A stretch of DNA of 64,000 nucleotides from Photorhabdus asymbiotica (GTDB lineage Bacteria; Pseudomonadota; Gammaproteobacteria; Enterobacterales; Enterobacteriaceae). The DNA is taken from NCBI RefSeq assembly GCF_003634575.1, contig NZ_RBLJ01000003.1, positions 372,001-436,000 on the forward strand, read 5' to 3'. This document shows, one piece after another, positions 56,453 through 64,000 of the stretch (the stretch's first letter is position 1; every line of letters begins with the position of its first letter). The translations under genes were made by a program, and so were the position numbers. The notes under the pieces were generated by a model. The model searched no databases, was not told the DNA's origin, and worked only from the letters and a program-made list of their open reading frames with translations.

Positions 56453-59337
56453 TGACTTCTTGCCTCAACGGGTAGCTGTTTCTGAAATTCAGTAACATCA
56501 TGATAAGTTTTCCAGCCTTTCAGTTTCGCATATCCATCTGAGCTTCCTGATTTACCAATCACTTGTGAAATAAATGACAGCCCACGATGCTTTATTACCG
56601 CATCCCGATAAAAATTAATCAGTTGTTTCTGTGTGGTTTTCTTCAGTATCTCAAGCATTTTATCTCTGCTGTCGAAACTAAAGTTATTGCGGCTGAAATC
56701 ACCAGAGAAACGAGCAACTTCGGCATAGAACGTTTGTGGCGGTTGCTGCCTTGCATTAATCAGTGCGTTCTTGTACTGCTCAAAATCAGTTTGGGACATG
56801 GCCTCCAGTTTACTGCTCGCCTTTTGGTAGAAATCCTGATAGCGCTGATTCAAATATTTTGGTTGCTTACTATTACTTTGTAGTAAAAAACCCAGCCCCC
56901 ATTGCTCCCCAACACTGATATTGAAAGCAAACACCGCATATCCCAGCTGCTCTGTTGTTCTCAGTTGCTCATAGAACCACGGATTGAGCATATTGCTTAG
57001 CAAACTCGAATAAGCATAACTTTCTATACGGTTATAACCAGTCGGAATATAAATTTCTGCCAAGGCTCCATCGGTACTACTACCAACACGCTGAAAATTA
57101 ACCCGGTGATTTTTATCAATCACCACCTTATCGCCCCCCCACCAATGACTTCCTTGGTTCGCCAATTGATTATGGGCAGATTCAGCAATGATTTTGCTCT
57201 GCTGTTCGGTCAAGTTTCCAATTATCATCATCTGCAAAGCAGAATTTTTTATTAACTCATGGCGATACTCCACAATATCCTGAACGGTGATAGACTCTAA
57301 TTCTTTCAAACGAACGGACTGTTCAGTATAAGGCACCACAGAAAGACGTTTCAGCGGCTGCATCGCCATGTCATAAGCTTTCGCGTTATTAGAAACCGCT
57401 ATCTGTTCACGATACCAAGATTTAGCTTGTTCTAGTTGATTCTCAGTTGGCATAAACGCCATGTAATCATTAATTAAAGAGGTTAGAAGCTCTGGAAGAT
57501 TCTGAGTGTAACCACTTACACCCAATTGCAGCCCGTCCGATGAACTAGTAAAAATATTCATTCCTGCAACAGAAGCCTGATAACTAAGCTGGTCAAGGGA
57601 AAGCCCGGCCAAATAGTCAAGTAAAGAGGAAGTTACCTGCTTACGGGCACTATTCAAGCTTTCGTCGTTGTGCAAATCAAGAGCGATACTGGCTTTTGGC
57701 TCATCAGCAAAATATTGGCTCGGCATATAGAGTAAGCGCACATTCTGCTGTTCAAGGATCATCTTTGGATGCTTCTGACTTTTATCTGCCTTTATTAACT
57801 GCAAGTCATGGGGAATATAAGGATTTGGCACCGGCAGAGCAAAGTTCATCTGCTCCTCTAACTGCTGCCATTTCACTCGTTGCTGTGATGTGATTCGATC
57901 AACCTGATAAGGTGCTTGGACAAAATAAGCCTGTTTATTGTGCGGCTCTTTTGGACTGATATACCAGATACGTGCATTTTCAGGGGTCAATTCACCGAGT
58001 CTGCTGGCGATTGCTTTTGGATTATAGTCATCAGCCAAATAACCAGCATTAAGTACATTGGAAACAGGAACTCGCAGCATAGCATCCGATAACCATTCTA
58101 TGTAATTCATATTACGAACAATGGAGCCATACCGGAAAGACAGATTCAAAACCTTTGCGATTTCATCAAAATAACTTTTCTGAATGCCTTTTTGTTTTAA
58201 CAAATTAATATAAGCAAAAATGGCCGCAACAACCTGATCCCGATGTTCAAGCCCTTTGTCTGTCAAGGTAACATAAATAAAAAATATACCTTTGTTGCGG
58301 TCAATCATCGGTTCAGCTCCGGCACTGATACTTTCTGCCAACCCCTGAGTTTGCAACCAGTCTGATAATGTATTCAGGCTACGATTACTTATCATATAAC
58401 CGAGATATTCATCCGTTTTACTGCGGAAATCAGCACTGTTATTGTCAATACTGAACTCCAATTGCAACGCTTTTTGCGGCTGAGCAGGAACATAATGGAT
58501 GATAATCCCTTTCTCTTTTTCTGTTACTGCTGGAACAGTAATAGCAGGCACACTGGCTTTTCTATCAGGTATCCGACCAAAAGTATCAACAGCTATCTGA
58601 GTTAGTTTATCGATAGGCTGATTGCCGTAAATGACACCTTTCATCAGATTAGCTGAATAATAGCGTTGATAGAAATCCACTAACTCTGTTTGTAATTTAC
58701 TCCCTGGTTTATCTTTCAATGTTTCTAGATTACCACCAGAGAAACGGGCATTTGGATGTGCAGGATTCAAGGTTTCTGAGCGTATTTGAGCAACCCGCAT
58801 CCCATCACGAGAACGCGCCATTGTTAGCTCTGCATTAACGGCATTTCGTTCCCGATCTGCATTGACCGGGTCAAGCAAAGGTTCTGCCAATGCATCAGCC
58901 AAGCGATCTGTAGCATTAGCTAACGCTTCATTTTCCACTTCAAGGTAGAAAGCCGTGCGATAAGAAGCAGTGCTGGCATTATGACTACCGCCGTGTTTTT
59001 GCAAAAATTCAGATAAACCGCCCGACTGCGGATAACGCTGAGATCCCATCAGAACCATATGTTCCAGATAATGTGCAAGCCCTAGCTGACTGTCTGGGTT
59101 TTCCATACTGCCAACTGGAATCGCTACCGCTGCCAGAGATTTCGTTGCCTTTTCATCAGACACCAGCAAAACCGTCATATTGTTTGCCAACTTGATTCCC
59201 TGATACTGACGATGATCATTTTCGCTTTTATAAATTGTCTCTTGCAGTGGCTGCCACTGTGGTGTTTGAGCATAACTTGCCGTTCCCCAAAAAAGCAGGA
59301 ACATCACAGCAACCATGCGGACAAAATGTTTATGCAT
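56449..59337 (-). CDS. ptrA: Protease III (pitrilysin)
   Basis: A 962-residue periplasmic M16 zinc metalloprotease. Signal peptide at residues 1-23 (cleavage after SYA). The inverted zinc motif HXXEH is H89-YLE-H93, with the distal Glu in the downstream ERNAVNAELTMA helix. It degrades small polypeptides. The location between recC and recB is the usual enterobacterial arrangement. Confidence 0.95.
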   Translation of the reverse strand: MHKHFVRMVAVMFLLFWGTASYAQTPQWQPLQETIYKSENDHRQYQGIKLANNMTVLLVSDEKATKSLAAVAIPVGSMENPDSQLGLAHYLEHMVLMGSQRYPQSGGLSEFLQKHGGSHNASTASYRTAFYLEVENEALANATDRLADALAEPLLDPVNADRERNAVNAELTMARSRDGMRVAQIRSETLNPAHPNARFSGGNLETLKDKPGSKLQTELVDFYQRYYSANLMKGVIYGNQPIDKLTQIAVDTFGRIPDRKASVPAITVPAVTEKEKGIIIHYVPAQPQKALQLEFSIDNNSADFRSKTDEYLGYMISNRSLNTLSDWLQTQGLAESISAGAEPMIDRNKGIFFIYVTLTDKGLEHRDQVVAAIFAYINLLKQKGIQKSYFDEIAKVLNLSFRYGSIVRNMNYIEWLSDAMLRVPVSNVLNAGYLADDYNPKAIASRLGELTPENARIWYISPKEPHNKQAYFVQAPYQVDRITSQQRVKWQQLEEQMNFALPVPNPYIPHDLQLIKADKSQKHPKMILEQQNVRLLYMPSQYFADEPKASIALDLHNDESLNSARKQVTSSLLDYLAGLSLDQLSYQASVAGMNIFTSSSDGLQLGVSGYTQNLPELLTSLINDYMAFMPTENQLEQAKSWYREQIAVSNNAKAYDMAMQPLKRLSVVPYTEQSVRLKELESITVQDIVEYRHELIKNSALQMMIIGNLTEQQSKIIAESAHNQLANQGSHWWGGDKVVIDKNHRVNFQRVGSSTDGALAEIYIPTGYNRIESYAYSSLLSNMLNPWFYEQLRTTEQLGYAVFAFNISVGEQWGLGFLLQSNSKQPKYLNQRYQDFYQKASSKLEAMSQTDFEQYKNALINARQQPPQTFYAEVARFSGDFSRNNFSFDSRDKMLEILKKTTQKQLINFYRDAVIKHRGLSFISQVIGKSGSSDGYAKLKGWKTYHDVTEFQKQLPVEARSQ

Positions 59338-59352
59338 TATCTAATATTCTCC

Positions 59353-62300
59353 CTATGTACTCTGATATCGCGCTATCGGTAACAAATAATTGAGCGCTTC
59401 CTGTTTAAGTTTTGCCAAAAATAATTTATCAACCTGCCTGAAAGCTCGCTGAACATAAGGATCATCGCCTTCACCTTTGCGTCCTTGATCCCCAAACCAT
59501 GTTTTTAGTAGCTGACCTTCAGCTTTTAACTGAATCTCATCACTGTCATCAATCTGGCCAGTTTCTTTATTCATACATGCGGAAAGCCACATCCAACCAC
59601 TTTTACAAAACAGCGGTAAAGGCACCGATATTCCTCGTTGATAACCTTCAACCAATTGATTTAGATAATCTTTAGCTTGTTCTGAAGCTACAGGAACAAA
59701 ACGCCATTCGCTGTCGTCACGCCCATAACTACGGCTTTCACCCTGACCACCCGCAAGACAGTAAGCCAAATGCTCAATCCATAATTGCATGCCATCATTG
59801 GCAGTCAAACTAGCTGGACGCCAGCGTAACAAGCCATCCGGCTGTACCTTATTAATTCGCCCTGTCAGAATGACCTTCCCTAAATCATGATGTAAATCGA
59901 CAGACAAAGCTTCCATTTGTTGTTCACGAATCTTATCCGCCAAAGGTTGCATCTCTTTCTGCTGCTTCAACCAATAAACCTCCCCAAAAGCGCCAAAAGG
60001 CAATCCTCCAGCAGCACGAAGACGATTGAAAAGCAATACAGGTGATTGCTGCTCAATCAGCGTATTCAGCAATAACTGATTAAATTGATAACGTCGAAGA
60101 TTATCCAAAACGAAAGGTTCTTCCTCTGGTAATTCCGTTTCTTCAATGACAAAGTTTACTTTCAAGCAACGTTGGAAAAAAAACCTAACAGGATGACGAT
60201 AAAAGCGACTCAAATCATCGAGTGTAATCTCCCGAATTTGTTCCGCTTCAATAGGTTGACAAAATTCAGAATGTGCAGCACCTTGTTCAGATGCTGCCGG
60301 CAGCCATTCTGCTGCATAACTTTGCTGATAACTACCCGATATAAAATTTCCCGGCGCAAATGGAACACGAGTATGAAGACACAGCAGATGTTTTCTGACA
60401 TTAGCAGCACTTTCATCAACATTGAATTTCTCACTTCCTGGCAAACAAAAACTTTGGCAAACATAATCCAGCAATTCATTAACCAGTACTGAAGGATTGC
60501 ATTCCGTATTATCACGAATGGATTTACCAATGTAACTGATATAGAGGAATTGTTCGGCAGATATCAGAGCTTCAAGGAATAAATAACGGTCATCATCCCG
60601 TCGTTTTCTATCTCCCCTTTGGCTTTTTTCTGCCATCAAGTCAAACCCAAGCGGTGGAATTGAACGGGGATAAATACCATCATTCATCCCCAATAGACAA
60701 ACAACTTTAAAGGGGATAGAACGCATCGGCATCAGGGTACAAAAGTTGACAGATCCAGCGAGAAAACGTTGACTAATTTTTTCATTATCAAATCGGAGCG
60801 CCAATTCATCCCTTAACAAAACCAATGGCACGCTTTCCTGATAGCAGGCATTCAACCCATTACCTATGACTCTCTGCCACTGCTGTTCTATCATTGCCAG
60901 AACTAATTCAGTTTCACTGTCTGATGCAAAAAATGCTTCCAGCAACTGTTGGCAGACAGGTAACCAATCCCCTAATGTCTGGCTCTCACTAAGAATTTTG
61001 CGCCAATAGCTCAGTTGCATTAAAAACTCAGCCAATTGACCTGCAAGCTCCGCGGCTAAACCACTGGAGTTATCATAAGGCAACACATCTTTCCAAGGAC
61101 CTGACCGGCTATCCATTGCATAACCCAATAACATTCTAGTCAATCCAAAACGCCATGTATGCTGGCCTGTTACCGGTAAGGATAACTCTTCCACATTATC
61201 ATCATCCAATCCCCAGCGAATACCAGATTCATCAACCCAACGCCTTAATAAACGCAGCCCATCTTCATGAATGCCAAATTTATTTGCCAACGCCGGAACT
61301 TCTAGCAATGCTAAAACCTGCTCAGTGGTAAAACGGCTTTGAGGTAAATCAAGCAGTGTAATAAATACCTGTAAAATTGAATGCGCCTGACGAGCCTTAC
61401 GATCAGAAATGGCAAATGGAATATAACGTTCAGCGGAGGCATTACCAAACACCGCCTGAACATAAGGGGTATAACTGTCAATATCTGCAACCATCACAAT
61501 AATATCTCTTGGCGTCAGTGATGGATTATCTTCCAGTAACCTTAGAAGCTGATCTTGTAAAACTTCCACTTCACGTTGAGGGCTATGGCAAACATGGAAA
61601 GATAAAGAACGATCTAATGGATTAAGCAGCCGTTTTTTCAGGCTATTTTCAAATGCTTCCTTCGTTGAGCCAATTTGAGCATGATCTTCCAGATAAAGGA
61701 GATCCCTTTGCAGCTGATGTAATACATTATCCGGTTCTAACTCAACAAAGGCGTGAACATCTGAACTTTGCTCAAGTTGCGACAATAAATAAAGATTATC
61801 ACGACCTAATCGTCCCCATGACGCTAATAGAGGATTACTGACATCCTGTTCACCCTCATCATTAAACAATGATTGAGCATTTCCAGGATCTTTAAAATAT
61901 TCCAGTTCTCGCTCACTCTTATAGTGACGTGGCTTACGGTTACTCATTTTTGCCAGAAAAGAATAATTCTGAATATCTCCCCAATAATATTGACATGGAT
62001 TAGTAAACATTAGGTGAATATCAATGTGCCGTCCCAATGCCTGTAAAGCCTGTAAATAAACAGGCGGTAAAGCCGAAATACCACAGATAAATACTCGTTT
62101 GGGTAAACAACAAGCTGAAAAGTCAGCACTATTTTCCAGTGTAGAAATAAAACGCTGATATAAGTTAGCACGATGCCATTTAGGTTGTTGCAACTGGTGA
62201 GTATATTCCGTCAGTTCCAGCCATAATCTTTTTTGCCACAACTGATTATCACTCAAACCATCAATAAGCTGCCCTTGCTGCCAACTTTCCAACCATTGTG

Positions 62301-62727
62301 GGCGATAAACAAGATATTGGTCGAACAGGTCAGCAACTCGTCCAGCCAATTGATGAATCTTCCGTTTATCAAGATCTTGATCAAGGTAGTGCCTGAGTGC
62401 GACAAATTCTGCTTCTGGCAATAATTGCGGCAATAATGCCATCAATTTCCATGTCATAGCATCCTTACTGAAAGCGCTTTCTTTAGGAATATCAGACAAT
62501 ACTTTAGTAAACATATCCCAGATAAAAGTAGCCGGAAGTGGAAACGAAATATTAGCTGATATGCCTATCCTTTCAGCTAGTTGGATTTGCAGCCACTGTG
62601 ACATTCCAGGGCTTTGTACCAAAATAACTTCCTGTTCAAACGGATCAGGCAGCGGATGATCCCCGATAAATATTGCTATCAATTCTTTAAGAAGATCTAA
62701 CTGATTAGAATGATAAACCTTGAACAT
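59353..62727 (-). CDS. recC: Exodeoxyribonuclease V gamma subunit RecC
   Basis: A 1124-residue subunit with an inactive helicase-like fold and the family start MFKVYHSNQLDLLKELI. It recognises Chi and splits the duplex in RecBCD. LVQSPGMSQWLQIQLAE and PRDIIVMVADIDSYTPYVQAVF are conserved RecC segments. The start overlaps the ppdC-like gene by 23 bases. Confidence 0.95.
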   Translation of the reverse strand: MFKVYHSNQLDLLKELIAIFIGDHPLPDPFEQEVILVQSPGMSQWLQIQLAERIGISANISFPLPATFIWDMFTKVLSDIPKESAFSKDAMTWKLMALLPQLLPEAEFVALRHYLDQDLDKRKIHQLAGRVADLFDQYLVYRPQWLESWQQGQLIDGLSDNQLWQKRLWLELTEYTHQLQQPKWHRANLYQRFISTLENSADFSACCLPKRVFICGISALPPVYLQALQALGRHIDIHLMFTNPCQYYWGDIQNYSFLAKMSNRKPRHYKSERELEYFKDPGNAQSLFNDEGEQDVSNPLLASWGRLGRDNLYLLSQLEQSSDVHAFVELEPDNVLHQLQRDLLYLEDHAQIGSTKEAFENSLKKRLLNPLDRSLSFHVCHSPQREVEVLQDQLLRLLEDNPSLTPRDIIVMVADIDSYTPYVQAVFGNASAERYIPFAISDRKARQAHSILQVFITLLDLPQSRFTTEQVLALLEVPALANKFGIHEDGLRLLRRWVDESGIRWGLDDDNVEELSLPVTGQHTWRFGLTRMLLGYAMDSRSGPWKDVLPYDNSSGLAAELAGQLAEFLMQLSYWRKILSESQTLGDWLPVCQQLLEAFFASDSETELVLAMIEQQWQRVIGNGLNACYQESVPLVLLRDELALRFDNEKISQRFLAGSVNFCTLMPMRSIPFKVVCLLGMNDGIYPRSIPPLGFDLMAEKSQRGDRKRRDDDRYLFLEALISAEQFLYISYIGKSIRDNTECNPSVLVNELLDYVCQSFCLPGSEKFNVDESAANVRKHLLCLHTRVPFAPGNFISGSYQQSYAAEWLPAASEQGAAHSEFCQPIEAEQIREITLDDLSRFYRHPVRFFFQRCLKVNFVIEETELPEEEPFVLDNLRRYQFNQLLLNTLIEQQSPVLLFNRLRAAGGLPFGAFGEVYWLKQQKEMQPLADKIREQQMEALSVDLHHDLGKVILTGRINKVQPDGLLRWRPASLTANDGMQLWIEHLAYCLAGGQGESRSYGRDDSEWRFVPVASEQAKDYLNQLVEGYQRGISVPLPLFCKSGWMWLSACMNKETGQIDDSDEIQLKAEGQLLKTWFGDQGRKGEGDDPYVQRAFRQVDKLFLAKLKQEALNYLLPIARYQST

Positions 62728-63091
62728 CAGAACTCCCGTTTGAACAAATCCATCGGCTTGATTTGCTTTGCTGATTATAAGGTGTTGTTACTATAACTGT
62801 AAGCTGATAGCAATCGGACGACTGATAAGTTGTCTGAAATTCAGCATGCCATCCCGATGGCAATGTTATTTCTGGTAAAGGACTTTGACCTGCAATTAAT
62901 TCATATTGTTCCAGATACTCATGAGATAATTTGTCTGCCCTTGATTGTTGCCAATGTTGCTGAAACCCCAATAATAACGCTTGATGATAACGTATTAATC
63001 CTAACAAAGAGATAGAAAAGACCATAACGGCAACCATCACTTCGGGTAAACTCATTCCTGACTGATATTCATGAAAAGGCTCCGATTTCAT
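62705..63091 (-). CDS. ppdC: Prepilin-peptidase-dependent protein C-like (type II/IV pseudopilin)
   Basis: A 128-residue type IV pilin-like protein. The prepilin site is G/MSLPEVMVAVMVFSI (residues ~13-27), with the Glu at +5 of the mature form and a long hydrophobic helix, cleaved by a prepilin peptidase. The ATG at 63091 overlaps the ygdB stop (ATGA); the in-frame TTG two codons earlier is less likely. The small pilin-like set upstream of recC is conserved in enterobacteria, but its role is unclear. Confidence 0.85.
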   Translation of the reverse strand: MKSEPFHEYQSGMSLPEVMVAVMVFSISLLGLIRYHQALLLGFQQHWQQSRADKLSHEYLEQYELIAGQSPLPEITLPSGWHAEFQTTYQSSDCYQLTVIVTTPYNQQSKSSRWICSNGSSDVQGLSF

Positions 63092-63555
63092 GAACAAAAC
63101 CCCATATCTACTTCAGGACAAAAATCCAACCACCCACTTTCTACCGGAATAAGAGAATCACTTCCACCATAAGAGACTAATTTCATCCATTGATATAATC
63201 CAACAGATTGCCCAGATGCCACATCTGCCACACCTTTCAGCAGAAAAAAATTACTCGATTGCCTTTTTAAACAGCTTGTTAGATAGAACTCATTCTGTTG
63301 CTGGCAATGCCATTCTTCTGTTTTATCACTATGAAATGGCCATGACTGAGTCATTCCCCATGCCAATGAAGATTCTGCTTGCTGAAAAGCATTTAAATAT
63401 CTGCGTTCATCAACCATCATGATTAATGCATTATCCAGATGATGGTGCAAAGCTTTCAACATCATCAGGCTCACAGCCAACAACATTAGTACTGAAATCA
63501 GCAATACATTACCTTGCTGAAATTGAAGACAGATATTCGGAGAATGCTCAGCCAT
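63088..63555 (-). CDS. ygdB: YgdB-like pseudopilin-related protein
   Basis: A 155-residue protein with an N-terminal hydrophobic segment (QGNVLLISVLMLLAVSLMMLKAL, about residues 14-36), the general shape of a minor pseudopilin such as YgdB. Glu is not obvious at +5, as in GspK/PilX-type members. The gene lies between ppdB and ppdC, as in E. coli. It starts six bases after the ppdB stop. Confidence 0.8.
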   Translation of the reverse strand: MAEHSPNICLQFQQGNVLLISVLMLLAVSLMMLKALHHHLDNALIMMVDERRYLNAFQQAESSLAWGMTQSWPFHSDKTEEWHCQQQNEFYLTSCLKRQSSNFFLLKGVADVASGQSVGLYQWMKLVSYGGSDSLIPVESGWLDFCPEVDMGFCS

Positions 63556-63560
63556 GGTAC

Positions 63561-64000
63561 CTATTCCCTGATATTGCGCAAACGTATTACTGCCTGATAT
63601 TGGTAGTTTATCGATGGATGTTTAAACCAATGTGCAATAAGCACCAATTTAATAAAAACTAAGCCATCGTTTGTTCGTAATTTTTCAATTGTGAATGAAT
63701 CTACTCCTATTTCATTTGGATCAAATAATCTTTCCCAACCATTTTCCTGACAGTTACCAGCCCCTCTTTTCCACTCTACTGACTTATTACTAAGGCGATA
63801 GCCGAAGAATTCCGATTCACTGTGTTCTGGTGGCTCCCATCGGTTATTAATGTTAAGATCATAGGCAATAATTAGGCATGAATTCTCACTTTCATCACTT
63901 TTATTATTGATTAATATTGGATTCCCATCGCAATAATGTTGACAATATCCAGCACGACGAATGTCTTTCTCTATAATATGTAATGCTTGTTTAACGAAGT
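63561..64000 (-). CDS. ppdB: Prepilin-peptidase-dependent protein B-like, C-terminal part (partial)
   Basis: An open frame enters from the right end and runs 146 codons to a TAG at 63561-63563. Readable residues include FVKQALHIIEKDIRRAGYCQ (the pilin-helix extension) and CQENGWERLFDPNEIGVDSF, typical of PpdB/GspJ-like proteins. The N-terminus and prepilin site lie outside the window. Confidence 0.8.
   Translation of the reverse strand, partial: FVKQALHIIEKDIRRAGYCQHYCDGNPILINNKSDESENSCLIIAYDLNINNRWEPPEHSESEFFGYRLSNKSVEWKRGAGNCQENGWERLFDPNEIGVDSFTIEKLRTNDGLVFIKLVLIAHWFKHPSINYQYQAVIRLRNIRE

Overview
The window reads as a gamma-proteobacterial chromosome of the Morganellaceae, most likely Photorhabdus or a close relative. 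Three things suggest this: enterobacterial core genes in largely E. coli-like order, eleven ERIC-type 127-bp imperfect palindromes, and a serralysin locus of the prtA-inh-prtBCD type known from Photorhabdus. The species call is inference; the gene families are read from the sequence.

Layout. 0-5.7 kb: end of glnD, dapD, yaeH, then (after a synteny junction) yqcA, truC, yqcC and syd, with a small membrane-protein ORF wedged between truC and yqcA. 5.7-29.4 kb: an AT-rich accessory island between syd and queF, which are neighbours in E. coli. 29.5-32.7 kb: queF, ppnN, xni. 32.7-39.2 kb: the prtA-inh-prtBCD protease and type I secretion locus, standing where E. coli has fuc genes. 40.4-47.3 kb: rlmM, ygdD, gcvA, gcvB sRNA, csdA-csdE, tcdA, mltA. 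47.5-64 kb: three initiator tRNA genes, amiC, argA (with ARG boxes), recD-recB-ptrA-recC and the ppdC-ygdB-ppdB prepilin-like genes, the last running off the window.

The island is the main discovery. A MurA-like enolpyruvyl transferase with its catalytic residues intact lies next to a radical SAM enzyme. The same island holds three 2-oxoglutarate/Fe(II) oxygenases, a HisC-like aminotransferase, several P-loop kinases and a CX5R phosphatase. This is the enzyme set known for the aminohexuronic acid nucleoside core of nikkomycins and polyoxins: NikO/PolA, NikJ/PolH, a cryptic kinase, a dioxygenase, an aminotransferase and a phosphatase. A second block looks like an aminoacyl arm: an AMP-forming ligase, a fold-III PLP decarboxylase, an acyl-CoA-dehydrogenase-like protein, a free-standing condensation domain and an acyl carrier protein. 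With an ABC exporter and a FemX-like transferase, it suggests a peptidyl-nucleoside-type product. The product is not known from sequence.

The carrier protein gene is broken by a 1.1-kb IS630-family insertion. Removing the IS and one TA duplication restores a complete carrier protein, so the pathway may be silenced in this strain. ERIC elements sit at nearly every transcription-unit boundary in the island, an IS110-type transposase remnant marks its right edge, and no integrase or tRNA attachment site is visible.
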